DNA of 20,745 nt. It comes from a virus. A program made the position numbers and the translations under genes. The DNA lies in the IMG/VR virus record IMGVR_UViG_3300037502_001667, positions 1 through 20,745 of that record. One strand, written 5' to 3'. The first letter of the stretch is position 1, and each line of letters begins with the position of its first letter. Of the stretch, positions 14,901 to 20,745 are shown one piece after another. The notes beneath the pieces were generated by a model. It searched no databases and was not told where the DNA came from. It worked only from the letters and a program-made list of their open reading frames with translations.

Positions 14901-15144
14901 CTGTGTACAACTTGCGCTGTTCATTTGCATTCTCTTCTGCGATACCTCTTTCGGCTCTTCTTTGTTCTTGCTCTTTTCGAAGTGCTGAGGTTTGATTTTT
15001 GAGAGCCTTTTCAATACTACCCAACGCTGGACCAAGTAAGGCAGGATTGGCGGACACAAATGCCCCTTTCATTCCGGATGCAAATCCAGAAATCTGTTTA
15101 CCAATCTGATCGCCTAGTTTACCTACTAAACTACTATCTGCCAT
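8980..15144 (-). CDS. Giant tail tape-measure protein with embedded peptidoglycan-hydrolase-like domain
   Basis: A 2054-residue protein, in the position of T4 gp29 (590 aa) after gp26/51. Residues 45-105 are a charged helix. Residues 165-236 are four 18-residue repeats (DLAKFFKNLPGKFAGWLG type). Strongly hydrophobic segments lie near 551-578 and 603-623. A Pro/Ala/Thr linker precedes a domain at about 865-985, opening RNNNPGNLRYYDS with GFARFDTPEAGM and INKYAPPSENKTGNY, which resembles virion-associated murein hydrolases. A highly charged coiled coil follows (about 1046-1115), then a long Gly/Ala-rich hydrophobic stretch and a Gly-rich end. It should set tail length, leave the tail during injection, and open peptidoglycan. 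The start is the only ATG in a suitable place; AGAAG lies upstream. Confidence 0.9.
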   Translation of the reverse strand: MADSSLVGKLGDQIGKQISGFASGMKGAFVSANPALLGPALGSIEKALKNQTSALRKEQEQRRAERGIAEENANEQRKLYTDILGEQKESNDYLKKILEALLGKGKEDSWWKNLLAPLLALAKALKDGFNKLLKALEKLFDLIKAFKLGDLFKNFKLRIGKFLDDIAKFFKELPGKFAGWLSDLAKFFKNLPGKFAGWLGDLAKFFKNLPARFGALFDDLAKLLKYIPAKLGGWIDDLIGVLKNALPETTKAIQRLLSNLSDIFKFEALKGAAQKLLQGISDGFSDLIKLIRESNLGKAFGSLIDDIKALPAEFAGKIRAAVKAIQESDLVKYIDELFGSIKASFAKIPVAISTGLTAISDSIKSMDFVKSANQLGDTISTKFATLTSAIDTKFTAIADAIKGSAVGKAAATIADDLANIGRSFVSDIRTKLPSAGAGAAGVDPDLAARAKAAMNKPGFERTADDLVAIRAYEQATDVTRQVPDITKVTGSVADATSTLQKLQNLIPEGLMKVIDSVGEALGKVFGFVKSVGDSIVEGTKGLGRFLASITDLDVMMKVIGKFVKALPIIGWVFTTIDGLQAAFDTAGLAETLGKAAEDVTLADRLKGFVGGFFGSFFGIIDFFAKLMTGEETTMQKDMTAAITKLTDEIAGQIMDFFRFWGGILTSEPMMAIYKFIGSYAKIAFETIGSSLKSVIELMVGILTFNPDKMIGGIKGLYDSFMRGFTATFELIGATLKAPISKLVNIMIGAFESSINFFIDAFNSLVEKLKSMEVFGVRIGAVFDNMKGFERASFNRMDEGAPKPSTASATPTASAPQPATTAAPPAVTNRRPSAPAAVTPVPGVSIPGEATSPFMVGASYSPPSGQQPLSVRNNNPGNLRYYDSLTRPGYVLEGATRGEGGFARFDTPEAGMRAMYQQLRIDTQRSGLTLSQFINKYAPPSENKTGNYINFVGAAVGLKPNDKIPESLLPDVMRAMVQMEGGSKASSYYYGGGNRNPNIRPVSALAGGSRDTTDYANYSDIQGPTTSGGEPPPKGTEGDPVTIEQVLSAEDKERELERVRREEESIALMEQQIAIAQEEANRNEERDARNREEAAARVKAENERFRQERENLYKQFNQTARSIYEGTLRSAIGNLGVTGPQAFMMGGSSIIDKYLGASFKSLGEKLFGKQQGGGMGMIFQKLLGSYANQAVNQVIAPALGMDAGLLNRALNNFAQGNKKEAYADLVFGMTGVATDARTFLESITGKKGIDTAIGQFSQTLADISTGPLAGMFAAAPDGMGMYKVDAGMDPFIAGPAMGANMLLEGAKASSRLQFEAAKTSSQLLVTGAQTAAKIDEASAKDAGDALARGATGQGQQGKGFFGAIFDGFKNLFGRAFGGTSGTTPGGGPANEMEAMNEAYIASGAPGSTMVSMGGANPFANLIGYTKNFAGFTLGSAIGRGLGLKGDTLGSTFLQAGINNISGNFMNSLFTGGPGAAMAGLSNLGTMLMAGKFSPTGLIGSGLGKFGTQIGSQALTDFGGGLSGSAFGGGSSFSQMFGANSTFGSASFGAQAGAVMGAIGNAALAYSLQSMLSGGYKSGAGKAVAAIGSFFDPTGGFIAGTVGAVVNRLFGRKAPEVTGQGITGTLATGSGTNLQNYAEILEKGGKYRSDKRYTQYTAADAEFVKSIQNAVNDSTKIVEDSAKALSLDSSSFRNFTKDVKIELKGLSAEQQKKAIEDMLVGYTEDMLTSVYPQITQYRKEIEGKLETNVDAFRRLANATVAADNAFRMLGYTAEEITDVLGMAITDTATRLAAANVKSQMTEAFGGDQKMQATLQNYLGKVYSPEKLEKIKLDMAKSAMADIVKENTNLTTILDVTKYSDLQAAKDAHLAAFDAAMKAGDFKTANALASSYDTFIEGVRLSIRAKAKEAAGENLPGVTQQFVDESLGAVTYGEGIRDIVAMQAVAESPIVSAITGQAIAGEASIGGVGYASAVASGTTGAYLSEQYGGMGPYQQGGGTTNNSVIDNSTVIASRPTSITVMRDDNVRDYHPILGSSNRGLSGGYGWGNDYQGSFGAG
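14437..14652 (-). repeat. Four 18-residue (54-bp) tandem repeats in the tape measure
   Basis: Residues 165-182, 183-200, 201-218 and 219-236 each follow the pattern D-(I/L)-A-K-(F/L)-(F/L)-K-x-(L/I)-P-(G/A)-(K/R)-(F/L)-(A/G)-(G/A)-(W/L)-(L/F/I)-x. The period of 18 equals five turns of an alpha-helix. The middle copies are also close at DNA level, indicating recent duplication. Confidence 0.88.
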
Positions 15145-15159
15145 TTGTTTTTCTTCTTT

Positions 15160-16106
15160 TTATCTACGTCTAGACTTGGCTTTCATGTTAGCCGATTCTT
15201 CTCTCTGCCTCTGACTTTCATCCTTAATCCATTGTGTTAGTAGGGTTACATAAATGTCCCTCTCAAAGGGCATCATTTCTTCCAACTCAGTCAAACTATA
15301 TTTATGATGCTGTACTAATGAAAAATTTGTTTTATAGTAATTGACTAAGTTTTCGTGAGAGAGACTTAGCCGAAAAAACTCGCCATACCTTCAAGATCGG
15401 CAGAGTCTTCACAACCGCAAGCAGGGCATGTCCACTTAATGGTATGCTTCAACTTAGGCATTGTTTGGAAGAACTGCGTGACTTTAGCAAATTGTTCTTG
15501 TGACAAATCGTTGATGAATGCGGCAATCTCTTCAGGCGTTGATTCACTTGAAGGATATACGTTTTCAGCATCGTAAATGTAGTCAACACTTTCACAAATA
15601 ACTGAAACGATAGATTCAATCTGAGATTGAGACTGTGCTGCCTGCATCTTGTCAGCAAGTGCAATAGTTGGATACTTCAAGCAAAGTCCAATGTTGTTTT
15701 CAACATCCAACTGAATCTTTGGATTGTGTTCTTCAGGTTTCTGAACTTCAACTTCCATCAGATTCAATTTGAAGTCATGCAAGTGTTCGCATGTCTTGCC
15801 TTTGCTGTTTGTTTTGTTTGCGTGACCTAGACGCAAATCGACTTGTTCACCGATAGACTTTGCTCTCAAACGTAGGAAGAAATATTCCAAGTCAAACATT
15901 GGCAATTGATCTACATCAATCTCATCGATTGCGCAGTTGCCAATAATCTGTTTGATGGCACGAAACATCTCGCCTTGCTCTTGGCTTTCAAGGGCCATCA
16001 AAAGAATCTTCTGTTCCTTTACTAGAAACGGACGATACTTGACAGGTGAGTTTGATGATGGAAGTGTCAACTCAAAGATTGGTGATTTAATTTTTGGTAA
16101 AGCCAT
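15160..16106 (-). CDS. gp26-gp51 fusion made by -1 frameshift (tail assembly chaperone long form)
   Basis: The zero frame gives gp26 (246 aa) ending at 15366. At 15378-15372 on this strand lies T_TTT_TTC in the gp26 frame, a classic -1 slippery heptamer. A hairpin follows at once (CTAAGT 15369-15364 with ACTTAG 15350-15345). After slipping, the ribosome reads 70 further codons (RLSLSHENLV... to KAKSRRR) and stops at 15160. The extension has no suitable start of its own before NYYKTNFSLVQHHKYSLTELEE, and its pattern is that of gp51-like or tail-chaperone C-terminal parts. The layout just before a tape-measure gene is that of lambda G/GT. Predicted fusion 315 aa. Confidence 0.82.
15299..15306 (-). 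promoter_or_regulatory. Possible variant late promoter before the tape-measure gene
   Basis: CATAAATA on this strand, one base from the T4 late consensus, lies inside the frameshift extension about 150 bases before the tape-measure start. Variants with this first base are tolerated in T4. Chance occurrence in AT-rich coding DNA is quite possible. Confidence 0.25.
15364..15378 (-). promoter_or_regulatory. -1 frameshift slippery site and start of stimulatory hairpin
   Basis: Reading the coding strand: TTTTTTC (15378 to 15372), a one- or two-base spacer, then CTAAGT, which pairs with ACTTAG at 15350-15345 (a further G-U pair is possible). The zero-frame stop of gp26 lies inside the stem. The spacer is shorter than the usual 5-9 bases, so stimulation may differ from the standard arrangement. 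Confidence 0.75.
15366..16106 (-). CDS. 26: Baseplate hub/tail assembly protein, gp26 (short form)
   Basis: A 246-residue protein of the T4 baseplate hub family (gp26-like). It starts MALPKIKSPIFELTLPSSNSPVKYRPFLVKEQKILLMA, a typical opening in which KYRPFLVKEEK is conserved. The middle is acidic and helical. A small zinc-knuckle-like C-P-A-C-G-C lies near residue 230, just before the frameshift site. AAAGGAG upstream (16110-16118 region) gives a good ribosome-binding site. In context it should act as the short tail-assembly chaperone that keeps the tape measure soluble, or as a hub component; T4 work names it a hub subunit. Confidence 0.85.
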   Translation of the reverse strand: MALPKIKSPIFELTLPSSNSPVKYRPFLVKEQKILLMALESQEQGEMFRAIKQIIGNCAIDEIDVDQLPMFDLEYFFLRLRAKSIGEQVDLRLGHANKTNSKGKTCEHLHDFKLNLMEVEVQKPEEHNPKIQLDVENNIGLCLKYPTIALADKMQAAQSQSQIESIVSVICESVDYIYDAENVYPSSESTPEEIAAFINDLSQEQFAKVTQFFQTMPKLKHTIKWTCPACGCEDSADLEGMASFFG

Positions 16107-16145
16107 AATATGCTCCTTTAATTGTGTAGTACATTAGAAAAAACT

Positions 16146-16919
16146 TCAGGTGCCACCGAGAATAACTTGTGACTGAAAAGTAATAGTTGGATATCCTGGA
16201 GGAAGTACAGGACCAACAAAATTTGGATCAACGCTTACGAAATTTGTTGGAATCAGAGGCTTCTTCAAGAAATCAACAGTATGATATCTATAAGACAACG
16301 TAACATTGAATCTCTGATAGGTATCGTTCTCTTCCCAACTTGCAGTCATAGGACTCAAAGCAAGAGGAAAGATATTTTCGCAAGTGTATTTGACAAGTTG
16401 AACGCCACGGTCGTTGACTTGATAGACATTAAGTTTGCCACCATATGCGTATTCATCGTAATAACGAACAAGACCACCGGTAACGTCATTGATGTTACGA
16501 TTTTTGTGAGGATTGAAAACAATGTTGTCCATCCAAATTTCAAAGTATGCTCTCTCACGCATGTCTTGTGAAGCCATGATTGTGAGATTGATATCGTTAT
16601 ATGTTGTATCGTAAGCGTACTTTACAGTTGCGCCATATGAAGTATCATCAACTGTCGCAATTGTTTTGCCTGGAAGTTCAGCCGCCTCGCAACGAAACTT
16701 GAAAGTGTCGTTTAGATTGCCGTTTGCAAAGTTGTTTGAACGAAACCAATCAGCAACACCATCACCATCTCTAGCGGAACCGTATAGTGTAGCGCCACCA
16801 GAAGTCTTAGAACGTCCGTTGATAAGATTTTGAATTGTTTGTGGAAGCGTAATCTCAGCGAAGAACTGGTTTGGTCTTACTGGTGCGTATCTACTCTTAA
16901 ATTCGGATATGCTAAACAT
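16146..16919 (-). CDS. Tail-tube-fold baseplate protein, gp54-like tube initiator
   Basis: A 257-residue protein with the gp19/gp54 tail-tube pattern: RPNQFFAEITLP near the start, FKFRCEAAELPGKTI (the FxCxxxxLPG motif), then NDINLTIMASQDMRERAYFEIWMDNI, and a late EENDTYQRFNVTLSYRYHTVDF strand pair. In T4 both gp19 (163 aa, tube) and gp54 (320 aa, tube initiator on the baseplate) share this fold. The size, single copy and placement next to gp26 favour gp54, but gp19 is not excluded. Its start overlaps the stop of the preceding gene by one base. Confidence 0.65.
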   Translation of the reverse strand: MFSISEFKSRYAPVRPNQFFAEITLPQTIQNLINGRSKTSGGATLYGSARDGDGVADWFRSNNFANGNLNDTFKFRCEAAELPGKTIATVDDTSYGATVKYAYDTTYNDINLTIMASQDMRERAYFEIWMDNIVFNPHKNRNINDVTGGLVRYYDEYAYGGKLNVYQVNDRGVQLVKYTCENIFPLALSPMTASWEENDTYQRFNVTLSYRYHTVDFLKKPLIPTNFVSVDPNFVGPVLPPGYPTITFQSQVILGGT

Positions 16920-17515
16920 TAAATTTTACTCCTGCTATCGGTCCAGACGGTTTCTTTGGTTGCTTTTTGGAATCGCTCAAACGGCAAGAACAAAGCAATA
17001 TCCCATTCAACAGCAGTAATTTCCAAAAACGGTGAGCGAACGTGATCATTCAAATAGTGTTTTACTGTAGGTTTGAAGGCTTTATATTTAGACGCACCTT
17101 TTAGAATGTTGTATGACAGACGAACTTTTGTTGTTATATCATACTTCTTATTTGTCACGGTGCCATAGATTGCGTCCATAAGTTTAGCACGAAGAACTGG
17201 CGGCAAATAGTGAAAGTTGATGCCTAGAAAGCCATCGCTGTACTTTTCGACTGGAAAAATAAGGGGAAATGAGTCATAGTATGGCAAAGTCTTTTTGCCT
17301 TTAGGATCATAGCGAAACAGGTACATGTTACCAGGCTCAACATCACCGACTTGACGTTTCTTTTCAAACTGACGGACAACTCTACTAGGCTGAATAGAAG
17401 ACATGCCTTGAAACTGGCGTGCGGCATCACGATACCATTCTCTAGCCTGTGCGGTTCTAGCGGGTACCTGTCCGGCTTGAATGCCTTGATAGATGAGTTC
17501 CTTAAATACTAACAT
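16919..17515 (-). CDS. Conserved T4-like structural-operon protein of unknown function
   Basis: A 198-residue protein. Distinctive stretches are MYLFRYDPKGKKTLPYYDSFPLIFP and GFLGINFHYLPPVLRAKLMDA, which I recall as conserved in T4-like cyanophages next to gene 4, without an agreed function. The N-terminus is helical and Gln/Arg-rich and the C-terminus ends in a basic WTDSRSKI. There is no signal or membrane segment. AGGAAT precedes the ATG. A head or tail completion role is suggested by its operon only. Confidence 0.75.
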   Translation of the reverse strand: MLVFKELIYQGIQAGQVPARTAQAREWYRDAARQFQGMSSIQPSRVVRQFEKKRQVGDVEPGNMYLFRYDPKGKKTLPYYDSFPLIFPVEKYSDGFLGINFHYLPPVLRAKLMDAIYGTVTNKKYDITTKVRLSYNILKGASKYKAFKPTVKHYLNDHVRSPFLEITAVEWDIALFLPFERFQKATKETVWTDSRSKI

Positions 17516-17546
17516 AAATTCCTAGGATAAATATTGCGTTCATACA

Positions 17547-17554
17547 TATTTATG
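17547..17554 (-). promoter_or_regulatory. Possible variant late promoter in the gp4 / unknown-gene gap
   Basis: CATAAATA on this strand, one mismatch to the T4 late consensus. Predicted start near 17541, about 26 bases before the ATG at 17515, in the short gap after the gp4 stop. The intergenic position makes it more credible than the copy inside gp26/51. Confidence 0.4.
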
Positions 17555-17990
17555 TCAAATCTTTCTCTGTCAGTATCTTAAAGTCCCACTTTCTGTCGTT
17601 ACAGTACTCTTTCGCCGCCTTCCATTTTGCTTGATTGACGCCCCAAGTCATGATTTCATTCAACATTCTTCTGGTAGGCTTAGTGCCGCTTGGTACTCTT
17701 TTAGGTTCTTTGGTTTGTGCCATAGGCTTGACCTCAATTAGAGAGGATTTAAGCGTTCCGTTGGAGTCACGATACTGAACCCAAAAGTCTACAAAGTAAC
17801 GATGCCATCGGCTATCTAGTGGCGATACATAGGGTACGACAATCTCTTCCGAAGACCACTTCAGAATGGATGAATTTGTATCACAGTAGACCATGAATCT
17901 GCGCTCCAACAGACTGCGATAGATGATGTTTGTTGGATCACCGTCATACTTTGATGGATTTTTAGGTTTGTATCTGCCTCTGTATGCCAT
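17550..17990 (-). CDS. 4: Head completion protein, gp4 (TnsA-like nuclease fold)
   Basis: A 146-residue protein (T4 gp4: 150). It matches T4 gp4 along its length: MAYRGRYKPKNPSKYDGDPTNI with T4's MAYSGKWVPKNISKYRGDPKKI, YRSLLERRFMVYCD, WSSEEIVVPY, the nuclease-like acids YFVDFWVQ and LIEVKP (a D...ExK pattern), and KWKAAKEYCNDRKWDFKILTE. gp4 acts late in head maturation, before tail joining. It is the first gene of the leftward structural operon. Confidence 0.92.
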   Translation of the reverse strand: MAYRGRYKPKNPSKYDGDPTNIIYRSLLERRFMVYCDTNSSILKWSSEEIVVPYVSPLDSRWHRYFVDFWVQYRDSNGTLKSSLIEVKPMAQTKEPKRVPSGTKPTRRMLNEIMTWGVNQAKWKAAKEYCNDRKWDFKILTEKDLT

Positions 17991-17997
17991 AGCGAAT

Positions 17998-18005
17998 TAT
18001 AAATA
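17998..18005 (+). promoter_or_regulatory. T4-type late promoter box for the gp48 operon
   Basis: Exact TATAAATA in the 56-base divergent gap. Predicted start near 18011. The first gene starts at 18047 with AAGGAA six bases upstream. Confidence 0.75.
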
Positions 18006-18012
18006 TGTGATG

Positions 18013-18020
18013 TATTTAGA
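18013..18020 (-). promoter_or_regulatory. Possible late promoter for the leftward structural operon
   Basis: TCTAAATA on this strand differs from TATAAATA at one base. Predicted start near 18007, about 17 bases before the gp4 ATG at 17990. Its place in the divergent gap, overlapping the initiation region of the rightward late promoter, suggests the two compete. No Shine-Dalgarno site for gp4 is visible in the short leader. Confidence 0.45.
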
Positions 18021-18046
18021 CATTATTACCCCAATCAAGGAACCAA

Positions 18047-19033
18047 ATGGCAAAATCCGTCTTTCACTTAACATCTGATTCTGGCACAGACAATGTGTAT
18101 CCAGATGCTGAAGGGTTTCCGACTACTGATGGTTCGGGAAGACCATCGCAAGATGCGACAAGATATGGTGTGCTAGGGTTTTCGCCTGGTGCCAACATTC
18201 AATATCCAATCAACAATGATGGTTACAACATACCATTTTTGAGATTCACGTTTCTTGATGCATTCGGCGCTAGAATTACACAAGCGCCTAAAATCGTTGT
18301 TAAATTGCCAAACGCATTTAACGTATCTAACTTTTCAGACTACAGTAAGACTGATCAGATTTTTGGTGGTCGTGATCAGTTAAACTCTGCCATTAGTGCA
18401 AAAAGATCGAATGATGCTACTAAAGAAGGATTTGATCCTACAAATTATATATCAAGTGCAGGCGAAGCATTTCAATACACACTTGAAAAAGGCTTGTCTG
18501 GTATTCTAGGCTTCATCGGCTCAGCAGGTCTAAACAGTATCAGTCAATACGAATTTTTACAACGTCAAGCAGTTAATCCGCAAGCACAGTTGCTGTACAA
18601 AGGACCTCAGTACAGGAAGTATCAAATTCCTGTAGCAATGCGACCAAGAAATAAAACAGAGGCAAGAAACTGTATTGCAATTATTAACGCATTCAGATTG
18701 GCATCATCACCGACAATACCATCAGGTTCAGGACCTTTAGGTGCAGCCATCGGTCCAGGCACATCATACACATTTGGTTATCCGCATCTAACACAGTTTA
18801 ATATTAACTTCATGAAGATTACGGGTAACGATTCTGAGTTGACCACTTTGTTTAGAAGCAAAGCGTGTGCTATTGATTCAGTTAGTGCAGATTATGGCGG
18901 ACAAAAAATGACGTTTTTTGAAGACGGCGTTCCAACAGAAATCAACTTCACAATTCAGTTGACAGAAATCACACCAAGAACAGTTGGCGATGCAAAGTTC
19001 GATGCCAATCGTGCAACCAACACTATCGTATAA
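18047..19033 (+). CDS. 48: Baseplate tail-tube cap, gp48-like
   Basis: A 328-residue protein starting MAKSVFHLTSDSGTDNVYP. The central NPQAQLLYKGPQYRKYQIPVAMRPRNKTEARNCIAIINAFR is the pattern of gp48/tube-cap proteins of T4-like phages. It is followed by a Gly/Pro-rich loop and a tube-like strand set (FGYPHLTQFNINFMKI, SVSADYGGQKMTFFEDGVPTEINFTIQLTEI). gp48 caps the baseplate hub and begins tube polymerisation with gp54. AAGGAA precedes the start. The gene is separated from the gp54-like gene and transcribed the other way. Confidence 0.8.
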   Translation: MAKSVFHLTSDSGTDNVYPDAEGFPTTDGSGRPSQDATRYGVLGFSPGANIQYPINNDGYNIPFLRFTFLDAFGARITQAPKIVVKLPNAFNVSNFSDYSKTDQIFGGRDQLNSAISAKRSNDATKEGFDPTNYISSAGEAFQYTLEKGLSGILGFIGSAGLNSISQYEFLQRQAVNPQAQLLYKGPQYRKYQIPVAMRPRNKTEARNCIAIINAFRLASSPTIPSGSGPLGAAIGPGTSYTFGYPHLTQFNINFMKITGNDSELTTLFRSKACAIDSVSADYGGQKMTFFEDGVPTEINFTIQLTEITPRTVGDAKFDANRATNTIV

Positions 19034-19038
19034 AAATC

Positions 19039-19557
19039 ATGTTTCAACTATTTCCAAGAATTGATTATCAAATCGATGAGTACGACAGACTCAGAGCGGT
19101 AGACATTACCATCTCAGCGAAGATTAAAAAGTATTTACGATCTTATCGTGCATTAGCGTTACGTCCATATATTGTAAAGAATGGAGACTTGCCAGAGATT
19201 GTCGCAAATAAGATTTATGGATCACCACGTTACAGTTATATTTTAATTGCAATCAATGATGTGCAAAGCGTGTATGATGACTGGCCTAAAAACTTTGAAG
19301 TGTTCAAAGATTACATTAAAGAAAAATATGGTTCTATCGGATACGCACAGTCAACAACTCATGCTTGGTATACGGGTCAAGGGCACATTGTTAGCGAAGA
19401 GTATTGGTTGTCAATTACCGATTCGGGTAAGTACACAAAGACAATCTATGAGTATGAAAGCGATTTGAACGATAAGAAAGCAGAAATCAACATCATGGAT
19501 TTTAGATACGTTGTAGACTTCGAATCTAAACTTCAAGAAATTCTAGTGAGTAATTAA
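19039..19557 (+). CDS. 53: Baseplate wedge protein, gp53
   Basis: A 172-residue protein (T4 gp53: 196). It opens MFQLFPRIDYQIDEYDRL. Residues 42-75 carry a LysM-like segment, YIVKNGDLPEIVANKIYGSPRYSYILIAIND, matching T4 gp53's YYIKGSPRPEELANAIYGNPQLYWVLLMCND. The remainder has YDDWP, a Tyr-rich stretch and a conserved end (NIMDFRYVVDFESKLQEIL). gp53 is a baseplate wedge component that joins neighbouring wedges around the hub. The start lies five bases after the gp48 stop. Confidence 0.88.
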   Translation: MFQLFPRIDYQIDEYDRLRAVDITISAKIKKYLRSYRALALRPYIVKNGDLPEIVANKIYGSPRYSYILIAINDVQSVYDDWPKNFEVFKDYIKEKYGSIGYAQSTTHAWYTGQGHIVSEEYWLSITDSGKYTKTIYEYESDLNDKKAEINIMDFRYVVDFESKLQEILVSN

Positions 19558-19559
19558 GT

Positions 19560-20745
19560 ATGTCGGCAGACCTTCAATTAACGGCATACCTTCCGGGACA
19601 ATTAGAGCAATCATTGACGGCAGCCTTCGCAGGCGCAGCCGGTCCGACTTCCACAGAAACTTACATTACCGATTCGTTCGTTCTAGCAGAATGCACGATG
19701 ACGATTAAGAGTGGGCGTGTGATCGATTTGCAAGCAGTCATTCAAGAAATAGTTTTCTTTGAAGACATGTTCAGCCCAAACATCACAGGCACCATTCTTA
19801 TTCAAGACATGGCCGGCGGTCATGAAAAGTTTATTCTCACTGGTGGTGAGAAACTGACAATTCGTGTCATGCGTGGTGATCGAAGCGAAACAATTATCAC
19901 AAGAGCAGACTTAGTTGTTTACGAAATTTCAAAGATGAAAGTAGACAATCAAAACTCTCTAACATACGAACTAAGATTTACAACAGAAGCGGCAATCAAG
20001 TCACACAAAAAACGTGTGTTCAAGAGTTTTGGTACAGACAGAAGAATTTCAAGCATCGTCAAAAAACTCTACAAAGAAATCAACAATGAATATAAAATCT
20101 TTATTCAAGATTTTTCTACTGCCGCAGAACGTCCATTCATTTGTCCTGGATACAATCCAATTGAAGCCATTCAGTTTATAGCAAAAAGAGCATGTTCAGA
20201 TGGCAATTACTATGTGTTCTTTGAAAGAGTAAACACAAACATCATCACAGGCAATAACTTCAGCCACTACTTTGCAAACGTAAAGTACATTAAAGACTAT
20301 TTTATAAGTAGAGGCGTACCAAGACTGACAGTTCAGCCTGCAATTCGATATACTACAAATCCTGGACAAACAGAGATTCAAATTCGATCATATCAAATAC
20401 AGCAAAATTTTAATCACATGACTGCAATGACGCAGGGCTATTACAACTCAAACGTAAAGACACTTGACTTGCTAACTAGAGGTGTAACAAACTCCACCAT
20501 CAACTACAAGCAAAGAAATGCAAATCAACTCGGTGACGTTTACCGTAATGCTTATCTAGATGCATACAACATTTTCAACGTATATGATCAAGGAGATGTT
20601 CCCGGTGAAAGATTGATTGTTGCGCCACAATCTGATATAATCTCAAATAAGTCTGAGTGGATCAAGCAAGACGTATATGGTGCGATTACCAATAGCGCAA
20701 TTAGATTGATCATTGAAATACCAGGCGGCAATAACAAGATCGGTG
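19560..20745 (+). CDS. Baseplate hub-like structural protein (3' truncated by window)
   Basis: The frame is open from ATG 19560 to the window edge, 395 codons. It begins MSADLQLTAYLPGQLEQSL, then has a tube/hub-like segment DLQAVIQEIVFFEDMF, SPNITGTILIQDMAG and KLTIRVMRGD, followed by KSHKKRVFKSFGTDRRISSIVKKLY and RPFICPGYNPIEAIQFIAKRA. This pattern fits a gp27-like hub protein of T4-like phages, whose trimer joins tail tube to the central spike. gp27 in T4 is 391 aa, so this version is longer. The ATG lies two bases after the gp53 stop. No strong ribosome-binding site is visible. Confidence 0.65.
   Translation, partial: MSADLQLTAYLPGQLEQSLTAAFAGAAGPTSTETYITDSFVLAECTMTIKSGRVIDLQAVIQEIVFFEDMFSPNITGTILIQDMAGGHEKFILTGGEKLTIRVMRGDRSETIITRADLVVYEISKMKVDNQNSLTYELRFTTEAAIKSHKKRVFKSFGTDRRISSIVKKLYKEINNEYKIFIQDFSTAAERPFICPGYNPIEAIQFIAKRACSDGNYYVFFERVNTNIITGNNFSHYFANVKYIKDYFISRGVPRLTVQPAIRYTTNPGQTEIQIRSYQIQQNFNHMTAMTQGYYNSNVKTLDLLTRGVTNSTINYKQRNANQLGDVYRNAYLDAYNIFNVYDQGDVPGERLIVAPQSDIISNKSEWIKQDVYGAITNSAIRLIIEIPGGNNKIG

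Noticed and set aside
1-20745. CRISPR arrays, insertion sequences, integrase or attachment sites
   Set aside because: No spaced direct repeats, transposase or integrase motifs were seen; the only clear repeats are inside the tape measure, the gp32 leader and the tmRNA.

Overview
This window looks like part of the genome of a T4-like contractile-tailed phage (Straboviridae/cyanophage-type myovirus). The evidence is recognisable homologues of T4 replication and late-transcription proteins (gp32, gp59, probable gp33), of tail and baseplate proteins (gp4, gp26/51, gp48, gp53, gp54-like) and a giant tape-measure protein. It also has the host-metabolism genes common in aquatic T4-like phages (PhoH, MazG-like). 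Several TATAAATA boxes identical to the T4 late-promoter consensus lie in intergenic or gene-boundary positions. The host cannot be read directly. The two-piece tmRNA layout and its tag (ANDEKFALAA) point to a proteobacterium, perhaps beta or alpha, but this is inference.

Layout. (1) 1-3944, + strand: a tightly packed block of two small conserved proteins, PhoH, an unknown 268-aa protein, a PD-(D/E)XK exonuclease and two MazG/HisE-type pyrophosphohydrolases. (2) 3940-4313: a late promoter followed by a circularly permuted tmRNA (ssrA) gene. The acceptor/T-arm half comes first, then a hairpin-closed intervening segment, then the tag-coding half. (3) 4336-6188: a small conserved protein, a terminator, and an overlapping trio of SAM methyltransferase, NodB-like deacetylase and GT2 glycosyltransferase. 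(4) 6203-8935: SleB-type cell-wall hydrolase, small membrane protein, gp33-like late-transcription co-activator, gp59 helicase loader and gp32 ssDNA-binding protein. The gp32 leader contains a late promoter, a 5'-terminal hairpin and AU-rich repeats that look like an autoregulatory operator. (5) 8980-17990, - strand: a structural operon, in transcription order gp4 head completion, a conserved unknown, a tail-tube-fold protein (gp54-like), gp26 with a -1 frameshift into a gp51-like extension, and a 2054-residue tape measure carrying a peptidoglycan-hydrolase-like domain. (6) 17998-end, + strand: gp48-like, gp53 and the first 395 codons of a hub-like baseplate protein.

The - strand operon converges on the gp32 operon at a strong stem-loop terminator (8954-8978) and diverges from the gp48 operon at a short promoter region (17991-18046).

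The most notable items are the phage-encoded permuted tmRNA with its own late promoter, the slippery-site fusion of gp26 with its downstream partner, the Nod-like sugar-modification trio, and the gp32 leader. All calls are from reading the sequence and family knowledge; no database search was run.
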